A stretch of 64,000 nucleotides of DNA from Campylobacterales bacterium (GCA_026390115.1 JAPLGO010000012.1:186001-250000); one strand, 5' to 3'; counted from the first letter of the stretch, positions 8,367-18,938 are shown. Program-made: numbers and translations. The notes: generated from the sequence alone by a model not told the origin.

Positions 8367-9355
8367 TGAAAAAACCCACTATTGCAGTAAGTGTCGGCGA
8401 TCTGAACGGTGTGGGCATAGAGATAGCACTCAAAGCGCATTTGGAAGTCTCAAAACTCTGTAACCCAATCTACTGCATTAACGCCCACATGTTAGAAAAA
8501 GCGGCAAAACTTCTCGGTGTTGCAGTGCCAAATGATTTTTCTCTTGTGCACCCCAAGAGTACTTCCTCGCTTTCGCTCACAGCGCACCCCAAGAGTACTT
8601 CCTCGCTTTCGCTCACAGCGTCTGTGAATGGCGAGTTTGAGATAAAAGCGGGGCAGGTGGACGCGGCAAGCGGAAAATACTCCTATGACTCTTTTACGCA
8701 TGCAATAAAACTGTGTGAGAAAAAAGAGGCGGATGCAGTTGTGACCATGCCCATCCACAAAGAGGCGTGGAAAAAAGCAGGACTTCACTTTGTGGGGCAT
8801 ACGGATTTGCTCCGAGACTACTTTAAACAAGATGCCATTATGATGCTCGGATGCGAGAAGATGTTTGTTGCACTCTATACCGAACATGTGCCGCTCAAAG
8901 ATGTTCCGTGCATGATACAAAAAGAAAAAATCACACTGTTTTTGCTCGACTTACACAAAAGCATAGGCGACAAAAAAGTAGCAGTTCTTGGATTGAATCC
9001 ACATGCCGGAGATAACGGCGTGCTGGGGAACGAAGAGAGGGAGATAGAAGCAGCGATAAAAAAAGCAAACGAGACGATAGGCAAAGAGCTTTTTTACGGT
9101 GCAATTGTTCCGGACATCGCTTTCACACCGCACTTTCGTTCAAACTTTAACTACTTTGTCGCAATGTACCATGACCAAGGTTTAGCACCGCTCAAAGCGC
9201 TTTATTTTGACGAGAGCGTCAATATTTCTCTCAACCTGCCAATCATCCGAACCTCGGTAGATCACGGAACAGCCTTTGACATTGCGTATAAAGGCGAAGC
9301 AAAAACGCTGAGCTACATGAATGCCGTGAAGAGTGCTATCGGCTTTATAAAGTAA
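8366..9355 (+). CDS. pdxA: 4-hydroxythreonine-4-phosphate dehydrogenase PdxA
   Basis: PdxA oxidises 4-phosphohydroxy-L-threonine; the product decarboxylates and feeds PdxJ. Visible family features are GDLNGVGIEI near the N-terminus, the metal-ligand segment GHTDLLRDY, GLNPHAGD, AMYHDQGLAPLKAL and the C-terminal TSVDHGTAFDIAYKG. All metal-binding His/Asp positions appear intact. The start overlaps the pdxJ stop. The oddity is a perfect 36-bp tandem duplication near residues 61-84 (STSSLSLTA repeated), placed in a surface-loop region ahead of the catalytic motifs, making this copy about 12-24 residues longer in that loop than I would expect. The frame stays open, so the enzyme may still work. 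Confidence 0.93.
   Translation: MKKPTIAVSVGDLNGVGIEIALKAHLEVSKLCNPIYCINAHMLEKAAKLLGVAVPNDFSLVHPKSTSSLSLTAHPKSTSSLSLTASVNGEFEIKAGQVDAASGKYSYDSFTHAIKLCEKKEADAVVTMPIHKEAWKKAGLHFVGHTDLLRDYFKQDAIMMLGCEKMFVALYTEHVPLKDVPCMIQKEKITLFLLDLHKSIGDKKVAVLGLNPHAGDNGVLGNEEREIEAAIKKANETIGKELFYGAIVPDIAFTPHFRSNFNYFVAMYHDQGLAPLKALYFDESVNISLNLPIIRTSVDHGTAFDIAYKGEAKTLSYMNAVKSAIGFIK
8548..8619 (+). repeat. Perfect tandem duplication, 2 x 36 bp, inside pdxA
   Basis: The unit starting GCACCCCAAGAG and ending CTCACAGC occurs twice without mismatch or spacer (8548-8583, 8584-8619). It adds 12 codons per copy and keeps the frame. The Ser-rich encoded peptide is unlike the rest of PdxA. Confidence 0.97.
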
Positions 9356-9360
9356 CAATT

Positions 9361-9370
9361 CCCCCCCCCC
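9361..9370. repeat. Homopolymeric C10 tract
   Basis: Ten consecutive C follow the pdxA stop by five bases and lie about 52 bp upstream of the -10 of the next operon. Such tracts are rare in DNA this AT-rich and are slippage-prone; in Campylobacter and Helicobacter similar tracts drive phase variation. Confidence 0.95.
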
Positions 9371-9421
9371 ATTTACCAAAAATAAAGTAAAAAAAGATAC
9401 TTTTTTTTTATTTTATGATAC

Positions 9422-9427
9422 TATAAT
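9422..9427 (+). promoter_or_regulatory. -10 element for the PstS-like / diguanylate cyclase operon
   Basis: TATAAT lies 24 bp ahead of the start at 9452, preceded by a T-rich block (nine T at about 9402-9410) typical of Campylobacterota promoters. GGAGGGA is the ribosome site. Confidence 0.55.
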
Positions 9428-9451
9428 CGGAAAAGCTACGGAGGGAATTTT

Positions 9452-10285
9452 ATGAAGACAACTCTATTTATCCTCTTATTAACTATTTCTTTACAAGCAG
9501 AGACAACATCTTCTGATATTATCCGTTTTAGCGGTGGTACGACCATTCAGCCGATTATAGAAAAAACAGCCCCTGCCTATCAGCAAACCAACAAAGAATC
9601 GCTCTATGTAGAAGGTGGAGGAAGTGAGGTGGGAATACAAAAAGTCATTAACCATAGTAGTGATATAGCCATGATTGCGCGCAATTTAAGTGAAGAAGAA
9701 AAAAGTCGTTTCGCTTATATGACAATCGCCGTTGATGCAGTGGCGGTAATCCACCATGAAAGTCAGTCTATTAATAATTTAACTAAACAAGAGCTTATTG
9801 GATTTTATGATGGTTCAAAAAAAGAGTGTAATTATGCCGGGTGTGAGCATGTAAACTTAATCATTATCTCAAGAAAAATTGATCGGGCAACTTTGGCAAC
9901 TTTTGAAGCGTACACTGGTTTAAAAAGTCCAAAACGAAAAAATTTACCACCAGATGCAAAACTCATAAAAGCAGATGCTTGGGAAGCGGAGTCTAACATA
10001 AATACTCTGCTTTGGGTTGCTGGACTTAAGGGTTCAATCGCTATTGTCTCACATGCAGAGGCGATTCGCTATGAAAAAATGGGGTATCCAATTCGTATTA
10101 CTGAAATTGAAAATGTTTATCCTTCTCTTGAGACGATTAAAAATGGAACTTATCCTATTCAAAATACTTTAAATCTTGTGTGGAACAAAGAAAATACAAA
10201 AGTTGAGCGTTTTATTGGGTGGGTTAAAAGCGGTGGTATGGATTCTGATATAACTAAACTTGGTTTTGTGGCGGTGGACAAATGA
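9452..10285 (+). CDS. PstS-like periplasmic phosphate-type binding protein
   Basis: A Sec signal peptide (MKTTLFILLLTISLQAE) precedes a phosphate/oxyanion-binding fold: RFSGGTTIQPI at the N-terminus corresponds to the PstS ligand loop, and GGGSEVGIQKVI plus DIAMIARNL follow the PBP-like domain pattern. The length is 277 aa. No pstCAB transporter genes are nearby; instead the stop codon overlaps (ATGA) the start of a membrane diguanylate cyclase. That suggests the protein serves as a periplasmic sensor input rather than a transporter component. The ligand could be phosphate or another oxyanion; the sequence does not decide. Confidence 0.82.
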   Translation: MKTTLFILLLTISLQAETTSSDIIRFSGGTTIQPIIEKTAPAYQQTNKESLYVEGGGSEVGIQKVINHSSDIAMIARNLSEEEKSRFAYMTIAVDAVAVIHHESQSINNLTKQELIGFYDGSKKECNYAGCEHVNLIIISRKIDRATLATFEAYTGLKSPKRKNLPPDAKLIKADAWEAESNINTLLWVAGLKGSIAIVSHAEAIRYEKMGYPIRITEIENVYPSLETIKNGTYPIQNTLNLVWNKENTKVERFIGWVKSGGMDSDITKLGFVAVDK

Positions 10286-11814
10286 AAATGAAACGCTCCC
10301 ATTATGCACTTTGGTTACCAACTCTGATTACAAGCGTTGTGATAATCTCTTTGTTTTGGATGATGCATGCTTTTTTGCATCACAATTTGGTGGAGATGCT
10401 TCAAACACACAAGCGTTCTCAAGAGTTAACTAAAAAAATAGAAAAAATGGTCTCTTCAACGCTCAATGCTACCTTCTTGGGAGATGAAAAAGGGTTTTTA
10501 AAAACAGTAAAACTCTCCAATCAAATCCATGACGATATATTGCTTATAAAAAAAGATAATGAGTACAATACAGACTCTTTGTTCAACAGCTATGAACAGC
10601 TCTACAAAAAGCTTATTAGTGCAGTTTCCTATACTACAGAAAACCGTCTTGGAGATGCAAAAATGGCACTTGAAGAGGTTGAAAGTTATTCTAGTGATCT
10701 TGAAAATCAGATGGATGGATTAAATAATTATTTTGATCTAAGAGAAAAAGAGGTTGAGAGAACACTTTTTATCATCATGATACTTTCAGGTGCGTTGCTG
10801 TTGTTTATCGCTCTGTTTAACGGGTTTTATCTGATTCCTCACCAAGTTATTCGTCCGCTTGAGGAGTTTGCAGAAGCACTCAAAGGGAGTGAAGAGAAGT
10901 ATCGCATTGTTGCAGACTGGACTTATGATTGGGAGTATTGGCTTGATGTCGATAAAAATATTGCCTATATTTCTCCATCCGTAGAGAGGATAACCGGATA
11001 TACGCCAAAAGAGTTTATACAAAATCCCTCTTTGCTCGTGGATATTATTTACCCTGATGATGCTATGTATTGGGATAGACATGTAAGCGAAGCGCATTTG
11101 CCTAATCGCCCGGAAGAGGATGCACAAGAAGTCGAGTTTCGTGTTGTTTGCAAGGATGGAGGTGTTATTTTTGTAGATCATATATGCAGACCGGTATATA
11201 ACCATGATGGAACTTATATGGGCGTGCGTGTAGCCAACCGAGATATAACCCAAAAAGTAGCGATTTTAGATGAGTTAAAAGAGAAAAATCGTCTTCTTGA
11301 TACTTTGGCTACTACGGATGGACTGAGTGCTCTCTATAATCGTCGTTATTTTGATGAAGCACTCACGAGAGAAGTAGAATATGCTAAACGAACCGGAAAT
11401 ACTTTAGCTCTTATCATGTGTGATATTGACTATTTTAAACTTTATAATGATGCATATGGGCACCAAAAAGGCGATAAGGTAATTCAACAAGTTGCGGATG
11501 TATTAAAAGCAACTTTTAGTCGCACCATAGATGTAGTTGCACGCTACGGGGGAGAAGAGTTTGTAATACTCCTTCAAGCAACGCCTCCGGAAGAAGCATA
11601 TAATCTTGTAGAATTGGCAAGAGAAAATATTGTAAAGCTGGGTATTGAACATCGAGAGTCAAAAGTAGCACCGCTTATTACAATGAGTTTTGGAGTAGTG
11701 AGTTGTATCCCTGATTTGCTTTCAAACGGAGATAGCTTACTTACTCAATCCGATAAAGCACTTTACCAAAGCAAAGAAAAAGGGCGTAATTGCACTACAC
11801 TTTTAGAGTGTTAA
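10282..11814 (+). CDS. Membrane diguanylate cyclase (periplasmic sensor, PAS, GGDEF)
   Basis: Two transmembrane segments (about residues 12-33 and 160-185) frame a helical periplasmic domain. Then come a PAS/PAC domain (about 205-330, ending VANRDIT) and a GGDEF domain with the active signature ARYGGEEF. RTID five residues upstream forms the product-inhibition I-site. It should synthesise cyclic di-GMP with feedback control. The start overlaps the stop of the PstS-like gene, so translational coupling and a receptor-enzyme partnership are likely. A second Met two codons downstream is an alternative start. It ends 64 bp from the converging tgt gene. Confidence 0.9.
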   Translation: MKMKRSHYALWLPTLITSVVIISLFWMMHAFLHHNLVEMLQTHKRSQELTKKIEKMVSSTLNATFLGDEKGFLKTVKLSNQIHDDILLIKKDNEYNTDSLFNSYEQLYKKLISAVSYTTENRLGDAKMALEEVESYSSDLENQMDGLNNYFDLREKEVERTLFIIMILSGALLLFIALFNGFYLIPHQVIRPLEEFAEALKGSEEKYRIVADWTYDWEYWLDVDKNIAYISPSVERITGYTPKEFIQNPSLLVDIIYPDDAMYWDRHVSEAHLPNRPEEDAQEVEFRVVCKDGGVIFVDHICRPVYNHDGTYMGVRVANRDITQKVAILDELKEKNRLLDTLATTDGLSALYNRRYFDEALTREVEYAKRTGNTLALIMCDIDYFKLYNDAYGHQKGDKVIQQVADVLKATFSRTIDVVARYGGEEFVILLQATPPEEAYNLVELARENIVKLGIEHRESKVAPLITMSFGVVSCIPDLLSNGDSLLTQSDKALYQSKEKGRNCTTLLEC

Positions 11815-11878
11815 GTAACAATTAAAAGCAAACTAAAAACTCTTAATTCTGGAAATGGAGTAAAGAGTGCGATTTCAT

Positions 11879-13063
<1,185 letters not shown>

Positions 13064-13105
13064 TTATGTAAAATTCGAAAATTATTTTCAAAAAAAGGTT
13101 TGTTT

Positions 13106-13672
13106 ATGGCAACTGTAGGCATGAGTGATATCAAAAAAAATATTCGTTTAATCGTAGGCGAAGTACCGTACAAAGTAGTAGAGTTCCAACATGTTAAACC
13201 GGGCAAGGGTGCGGCATTTGTTCGTATGAAAATGAAGAGTTTTTTAAACGGCAAAGTGGTTGAAAAAACTGTTCATGCCGGAGATAAGTTTGAAGTTCCT
13301 GAAATCACTTATACAACTATGCAGTTTCTTTATGATGACGGCGAATCGTTCCAGTTCATGGACAACGACTCGTATGAGCAGTTGGCTCTTTCGTATGAGC
13401 AGTGCGATGACGCTTCTAAATGGTTCAAAGACGGAATCAATGTGGATATTATTTTCTACAAAGGGAATGCTATTTCTGTAAGCGCACCTGAAGTTATGGA
13501 GTTGGTTATCACAGATACTCCTCCAAACTTCAAAGGCGATACTTCAAGCGGAAGCAGAAAACCTGCAACTCTTGAGACAGGTGCAGTTGTTCAAGTTCCT
13601 TACCATGTTCTTGAGGGCGACACTATCAGAGTAAATACAGTGGATTGTGAGTATTTAGAAAAAGTTAAATAA
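13106..13672 (+). CDS. efp: Elongation factor P
   Basis: EF-P relieves ribosome stalling at consecutive prolines. The start at ATG 13106 gives MATVGMSDIKK and the normal 188 residues; an earlier ATG at 13034 would add 24 unrelated residues. The modification loop KPGKGAAF places Lys34 at the tip, the residue beta-lysylated by EpmA in many bacteria. The three beta-barrel domains are complete, with the C-terminal domain ending DCEYLEKVK. No epm genes are in the window. Confidence 0.96.
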   Translation: MATVGMSDIKKNIRLIVGEVPYKVVEFQHVKPGKGAAFVRMKMKSFLNGKVVEKTVHAGDKFEVPEITYTTMQFLYDDGESFQFMDNDSYEQLALSYEQCDDASKWFKDGINVDIIFYKGNAISVSAPEVMELVITDTPPNFKGDTSSGSRKPATLETGAVVQVPYHVLEGDTIRVNTVDCEYLEKVK

Positions 13673-13675
13673 ATT

Positions 13676-13711
13676 ATTTTTGGCATGTGAAAATTCCACA
13701 TGCCAAAAAAT
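13676..13711. terminator. Perfect hairpin after efp
   Basis: TGGCATGTG (13681-13689) pairs with CACATGCCA (13697-13705) over a 7-base loop, extended by T and A runs on either side. It lies just after the efp stop. Because T precedes and A follows, the terminal U-run is part of the stem rather than a free tail, so it is either a terminator of unusual layout or a 3'-end stabiliser. Confidence 0.6.
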
Positions 13712-13761
13712 CCACTTCTACAAACTCATCAAAAATCACCTCATTCTTAAGCCTCTTTTAC

Positions 13762-13767
13762 TATAAT
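13762..13767 (+). promoter_or_regulatory. -10 element for permease-dnaE
   Basis: TATAAT lies 57 bp ahead of the permease start, within the 119-bp spacer that follows the efp hairpin. No clear -35 is seen. Confidence 0.4.
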
Positions 13768-13823
13768 ATTACCCTTTAAAATCAATATATCAAAGCAATA
13801 ATAATTTATAATAAAGGCAATAA

Positions 13824-15185
13824 ATGCGAAATATGTTTTACAAAAAAAAACTCTCGGGTAGCGACGGAAGTTTTGAGCGAAAACTCGGACTTTTGGATGT
13901 TACTTTCATCGGCGTCGGGGCGGTTATAGGCTCTGGAATTTTTGTAATAACAGGTCAGGCGGCAGCGACTATGGCAGGACCTGCGATTATTTTGTCATTT
14001 TTATTAAGCGGCGTAATGATTGCAATTGTAGCCCTTATTTATGCAGAACTCAGCTCCGCATATCCCGTTGCAGGAAGTGCATACAGCTTTACTTTTGCGA
14101 GTCTGGGTGAGATGTTTGCATGGTTTGTCGGGTGGAATCTTCTCCTTGAGTACGGCGTGGCGACGGCAGCGGTTGCGACGGGCTGGTCAGGATATTTACG
14201 ACGTTTTTTAGAAAACAGTATGGGTATAAATATACCGCATTCACTCACGGGCGCATTTAATCCGAGTAATGGCACTTATATCGACATAAGTGCATTCAGT
14301 ATCGTTTTACTTATTTTTGTCCTTTTGGCAATCGGTATCAAAGAGAGTGCAAGAGTCAATACAATAATAGTTTTCATCAAACTTATCGTACTCTCTGTAT
14401 TTGTATTCGTCGGTTTGCCTCATGTAGATTTCAACAATTTGAGCAACTTTATGCCCTTCGGCTGGGAAGGTGTCTGGCATGCTTCATCATTAATTATGTT
14501 CGCCTATTTAGGCTTTGACGCAATCAGCACGGTTGCCGAAGAGACAAAAAACCCGAAAAGAAATATTCCATGGGGACTTGTTTTATCACTCATTCTCAGC
14601 GTAGTTTTCTTTATTTTAGTAAGTTTTACTCTCACCGCGATTGTGCCCTATAGTGAACTCAATGTTCCCGATGCCTTGGCGTTTGCACTTTACAAAGTCA
14701 ACGAGCCGTTCGCCGCAAATGTCATTGCTCTTGGTGCGGTGATTACGATTACGACCGTAATGCTTGTTATGGGGATAGGGTTTACTAGAATTCTATTTGC
14801 TCTCTCACGCGATGGACTTATCACAAAGAGCCTCAGTGAGCTTCATCCAAAATATAATACACCCTTTAAAGCGACGATACTTGGTGGTCTGTTTTTGAGT
14901 ATTCTGGCAGGACTCGTACCTCTCAAAACCTTGGCAGAACTCGTAAATATAGGAACCCTTTTTGCCTATTTGATGGTAACCGTCGCGATAATCGTTTTAA
15001 GAAAACAAGAAAGTATGAAACCGGAATTTCAAATGCCGGCGTTTAAAATTCTTATTCCTCTAAGTTTTATACTCATTCTCTTCACAATGGCAGGATTGCC
15101 GTTTGAGACATGGATGCGATTTATAGGCTGGTCGGCAATAGGAATGGTGATTTACTGGTTTTATGGGAGTAAGGAAAAAGCATGA
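13824..15185 (+). CDS. APC-family amino acid permease
   Basis: About twelve transmembrane segments run through 453 residues. The first carries the APC signature GVGAVIGSGIFVITG (substrate-backbone binding in TM1), and YAELSSAYPVAGSAY follows TM2. This pattern matches cationic/neutral amino-acid exchangers of the YfnA/CAT group. The substrate cannot be deduced. Its stop overlaps the start of dnaE by four bases (ATGA), an unusual partner for the replicative polymerase but likely only a transcriptional arrangement. Confidence 0.88.
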   Translation: MRNMFYKKKLSGSDGSFERKLGLLDVTFIGVGAVIGSGIFVITGQAAATMAGPAIILSFLLSGVMIAIVALIYAELSSAYPVAGSAYSFTFASLGEMFAWFVGWNLLLEYGVATAAVATGWSGYLRRFLENSMGINIPHSLTGAFNPSNGTYIDISAFSIVLLIFVLLAIGIKESARVNTIIVFIKLIVLSVFVFVGLPHVDFNNLSNFMPFGWEGVWHASSLIMFAYLGFDAISTVAEETKNPKRNIPWGLVLSLILSVVFFILVSFTLTAIVPYSELNVPDALAFALYKVNEPFAANVIALGAVITITTVMLVMGIGFTRILFALSRDGLITKSLSELHPKYNTPFKATILGGLFLSILAGLVPLKTLAELVNIGTLFAYLMVTVAIIVLRKQESMKPEFQMPAFKILIPLSFILILFTMAGLPFETWMRFIGWSAIGMVIYWFYGSKEKA

Positions 15186-18100
15186 GCGTACAGCCCTTTA
15201 CCCACCTCCACCTTCACACCGAATACTCACTCCTAGACGGTGCAAATAAAATTTCAAACCTTGTCTCTCGTCTGCAAGAGCTTGGTATGACTTCCGTTGC
15301 TATGACGGATCATGGCAATATGTTTGGTGCGATTGACTTTTATCAGCAGATGATGAGTGCCGGGATTAAGCCTATTATCGGGATGGAGGGGTATATTCAT
15401 AACGGCGATACTTTGGATGATAAGAGTACAAAACAGAGATTTCATGTCTGTTTGTATGCCAAAAACCAGAAGGGTTATGAAAACCTTATGTACCTTTCAT
15501 CCAAGGCTTTTATAGACGGTTTTTACTACTATCCGCGCATCAATAAACATGAACTTCGCGAACATAGTGAAGGGCTTATTTGTACTTCTGCATGTCTTCA
15601 AGGCGAAGTGAGCTGGCATCTCAACACTGCAAACGAGAGAAATGTAAGAAACGGTGCTTTGGGATATGAGGGTGCAAAAGCTGTAGCACTTGAGTACAAA
15701 GAGATGTTCGGAGAGGATTTTTATCTTGAACTTATGCGTCATGGCATAGGCGACCAACTCTTCATTGATGATCAGGTTCTTCGTATCGCAAAAGAAACGG
15801 ATATAAAAGTAGTCGCCACAAACGACACTCACTACACCTATCCGGGGGATGCCCAGTACCATGAGGCTTTCATGTGTATCGGGATGAATAAACTCTATGA
15901 CGACCCAAAGAGAATGCGTCACTCTGTGCATGAGTTCTACCTTAAATCACCGGAGCAGATGGCACGTCTTTTTGCGGATATTCCTGAAGCCATAGAACAT
16001 ACTCAGGAGATAGTAGAGAAGTGCAATCTTGTTCTCAAACTAGGCAATCCGACACCGCCGAATTTTAAGTTTACCAAAGAGTACTCAAATAAAGATGGGC
16101 TTACAATAGATTTTGAAGATGATGCACCGCTTGGGGATGAGGCTTCTAAAGATGAAAAAAGAGTTTGGAAAAGTTCGGCTGACAAAAATGATGCGGAGTA
16201 TTTTATCTACCGTTGCCGCATAGGACTTGAAAACAGATTGGTGCATGTTCCATTAGAGAGACATGAAGAGTACAGAGCCAGATTAGAGTTTGAGATGGAT
16301 GTCATAAACTCTATGAAATTCCCGGGATACATGCTCATCGTTTGGGATTTCGTGAAAGTTGCTAAAGAGAGAGGCATAGCGGTTGGACCGGGGCGTGGTT
16401 CTGCGGCTGGTAGTTTGGTCGCTTATTCATTAGACATCACCGATATCGATCCCATGAAGTATGACCTGCTTTTTGAAAGATTTCTTAACCCTGAACGTAT
16501 AAGCATGCCCGATATCGATATGGATTTTATGCAGGCGCGTCGCGGCGAAATAATCGACTATGTTGTAGAGAAGTATGGACGAAATCAGGTGGCTCAGATT
16601 ATCACTTTTGGTTCACTCTTGGCAAAAGGGGTTATCCGTGATGTGGCAAGAGTGCTTGACATGCCGCTCTCTCAAGCGGATAAGTTGGCAAAACTCATTC
16701 CCGATGAACTTGGAATTACCCTCAATGGAAAGACAAAATACGGTAAGTTTGAAGAGGGTGCTTTTCAAAAAGAGCCCAAGATTGCGGAGCTGATAGCGGA
16801 TGATTCAAACGCACAGAGAGTTTGGGAGTTTGCAAAAAAGCTCGAAGGTCTCAAGCGAAATTCAGGTATCCATGCGGCGGGTGTGGTTATCTCAAATGAA
16901 GAGCTTTGGAAGAAGACACCTATCTATAAGCCCTCGGGTGAGAACACTTTTGTAACTCAATATTCACTCAATTATCTTGAAGATGTCGATTTAATCAAGT
17001 TCGACTTTTTGGGACTCAAAACGCTCGATGTAATCGACAATGCTATCAAACTTATCAAAAGAAGATACGACAAAGAAGTAGATTGGCATGCTATAGATGA
17101 GAACGATCCGAAGGTATATGAAGTCATAAGAACGGGTGAGACGGTCGGAATGTTCCAGATAGAGAGTTCGGGCATGCAGGATTTGAACAAACGGCTCAAG
17201 CCAGACAACTTCGAGGATCTGATTGCAGTTTTGGCACTCTACAGACCGGGTCCGATGGAGTCGGGAATGCTTGATGATTTTATCGAGCGTAAACATGGCA
17301 GACAAGCCATTACCTACACTTTTGACCCGATGGAACCGATTCTTGGAAAAACATACGGAGTCATCGTTTATCAGGAGCAGGTCATGCAGATAGTTCAGAC
17401 TATCGGTGGCTTTTCTCTTGGATACTCTGACATTATCCGCCGTTCGATGGGTAAGAAGAAGGACATGAGTGTTTATAACAATGAGTTTGCAACCGGGGCA
17501 AAAGATCAGGGGTATGATTATGACAAAGCCTCAAAACTTTTTGATTTGATTGAGAAATTTGCAGGATACGGTTTCAATAAATCGCACTCTGCGGCATACG
17601 CGATGGTTACATTTCAGACAGCATGGCTTAAAACCTACTATCCGAACGAGTTTATGGCGGCACTCTTAACTTCGGACAAGGACAATACAGACAAAGTCGT
17701 CCGTTACATCGATGAGGTGCGACGCATGGGGATTGAACTTGCTCCGCCCGATGTAAACGACTCCTATCTGGAGTTCTCGGCAATTACAAAAAATGAAAAA
17801 GATGTTATTCTCTTTGGTTTGGGCGCCATCAAAGGTGTGGGTGAATCGGCTGTTTTTTCTATCATCGGCACGAGAGAAGAGGGGGGAGATTTTAGTTCGA
17901 TTGAAGATTTTGTAAACAGAATAGACTCCTCAAAAGTCAATAAAAGATTTATAGAATCTACTATAAAATCGGGCGGATTTGACAGATTCGGCTACTCAAG
18001 AAAAGCTCTCTTAGACCAGATAGAACTGATAATTGAGACCGCAAAAAAAGCGAGCGATGCCAAAAAAAATGCGGCAGGAAGTCTCTTTGGGGATGATGCA

Positions 18101-18787
18101 GAGATAACAAGCGTGAAACTAAGCCTCACAAACTCCGATGAGTACGAACTGAAAGAGATTCTGGAGTTTGAGAAGGAGACTTTGGGCTTTTATGTCTCGG
18201 GTCATCCGCTTGACGGCTTCAGGGTTGCCATGGATGAGCTGGATTATACGCTCTCTTCGGAGATAGAAAACATCAAAGATGGCTCAACGGCGATTTTTAT
18301 AGGAAAAGTGGAAGAGATAACGAAAAAAACTTCCAAAAAAGGGAACCAGTTCGGCATCGTAAACCTTATGGATTTTCATGGAAATATAGAGATTATGCTT
18401 TTCTCGGACAAACTCGATGAATTAGCAGAGATGAACCTCTCCGAGCCTGTAGCATTCAAGGTGAAAATCACCCATACAGAGATGTTTACACGCATTGGTG
18501 TCATGAAAATTATGACGCTCAAAGAGGCAAGAAAAGAGACAAAAAAAACAAAACCAGAGGTAAGAGAGATACCGCAAGAGCCAATAAATTTGGCAGTGAG
18601 ATTAGATACAAACTTAGATGTGCTTGAAGATTTATATAAAATAGTGAGACAAAACCATGGCAACAGAGAGCTGAAAATTACAATTATATCCAAGTTGCAA
18701 AATGTAATAATTGACTCTGCCATCAGAGTTGATGGCAAAATTATTGCGATGTTAGAAGGCAATGCGCATGTGGATATAGTTTTTTAA
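15182..18787 (+). CDS. dnaE: DNA polymerase III alpha subunit
   Basis: DnaE is the replicative polymerase catalytic subunit. The N-terminal PHP domain begins THLHLHTEYSLLDGA. The polymerase palm shows GPGRGSAAGSLVAY and PDIDMDF with the catalytic Asp residues, followed by RNSGIHAAGVV, GMFQIESSGM and RPGPMESGM. HhH/OB-fold and beta-binding regions lie C-terminally. The length of 1201 aa is within the usual range for DnaE1 in this phylum. It is translationally coupled to the upstream permease gene. No other replisome gene is adjacent. Confidence 0.97.
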   Translation: MSVQPFTHLHLHTEYSLLDGANKISNLVSRLQELGMTSVAMTDHGNMFGAIDFYQQMMSAGIKPIIGMEGYIHNGDTLDDKSTKQRFHVCLYAKNQKGYENLMYLSSKAFIDGFYYYPRINKHELREHSEGLICTSACLQGEVSWHLNTANERNVRNGALGYEGAKAVALEYKEMFGEDFYLELMRHGIGDQLFIDDQVLRIAKETDIKVVATNDTHYTYPGDAQYHEAFMCIGMNKLYDDPKRMRHSVHEFYLKSPEQMARLFADIPEAIEHTQEIVEKCNLVLKLGNPTPPNFKFTKEYSNKDGLTIDFEDDAPLGDEASKDEKRVWKSSADKNDAEYFIYRCRIGLENRLVHVPLERHEEYRARLEFEMDVINSMKFPGYMLIVWDFVKVAKERGIAVGPGRGSAAGSLVAYSLDITDIDPMKYDLLFERFLNPERISMPDIDMDFMQARRGEIIDYVVEKYGRNQVAQIITFGSLLAKGVIRDVARVLDMPLSQADKLAKLIPDELGITLNGKTKYGKFEEGAFQKEPKIAELIADDSNAQRVWEFAKKLEGLKRNSGIHAAGVVISNEELWKKTPIYKPSGENTFVTQYSLNYLEDVDLIKFDFLGLKTLDVIDNAIKLIKRRYDKEVDWHAIDENDPKVYEVIRTGETVGMFQIESSGMQDLNKRLKPDNFEDLIAVLALYRPGPMESGMLDDFIERKHGRQAITYTFDPMEPILGKTYGVIVYQEQVMQIVQTIGGFSLGYSDIIRRSMGKKKDMSVYNNEFATGAKDQGYDYDKASKLFDLIEKFAGYGFNKSHSAAYAMVTFQTAWLKTYYPNEFMAALLTSDKDNTDKVVRYIDEVRRMGIELAPPDVNDSYLEFSAITKNEKDVILFGLGAIKGVGESAVFSIIGTREEGGDFSSIEDFVNRIDSSKVNKRFIESTIKSGGFDRFGYSRKALLDQIELIIETAKKASDAKKNAAGSLFGDDAEITSVKLSLTNSDEYELKEILEFEKETLGFYVSGHPLDGFRVAMDELDYTLSSEIENIKDGSTAIFIGKVEEITKKTSKKGNQFGIVNLMDFHGNIEIMLFSDKLDELAEMNLSEPVAFKVKITHTEMFTRIGVMKIMTLKEARKETKKTKPEVREIPQEPINLAVRLDTNLDVLEDLYKIVRQNHGNRELKITIISKLQNVIIDSAIRVDGKIIAMLEGNAHVDIVF

Positions 18788-18803
18788 TTGTCACATAATT
18801 ATC

Positions 18804-18920
18804 ATGATAAAGAATCCATTTAAGAAGGGTGTTGTACAATCTGTCAGAACAGTAGTTACAGAGAAGGTAGTAAAAACTTTTTTTGACTTCAAAAATTTGG
18901 AGTTGCTGCTATCAATATAA
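18804..18920 (+). CDS. Possible 38-aa small protein
   Basis: ATG at 18804 opens 38 codons (MIKNPFKKGVVQSV start, ending LELLLSI) that look protein-like: a basic N-terminus and an amphipathic Val/Thr/Lys stretch. There is no ribosome site, and it sits alone in the 151-bp spacer between dnaE and a GGDEF gene. It may be a remnant of a longer gene or chance. Confidence 0.3.
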   Translation: MIKNPFKKGVVQSVRTVVTEKVVKTFFDFKNLELLLSI

Positions 18921-18938
18921 TAATATGGAAATGAATAA

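Noticed and set aside
9452-10285. Component of a phosphate uptake system
   Set aside because: No pstC, pstA, pstB or phoU genes accompany it; its partner is a diguanylate cyclase.
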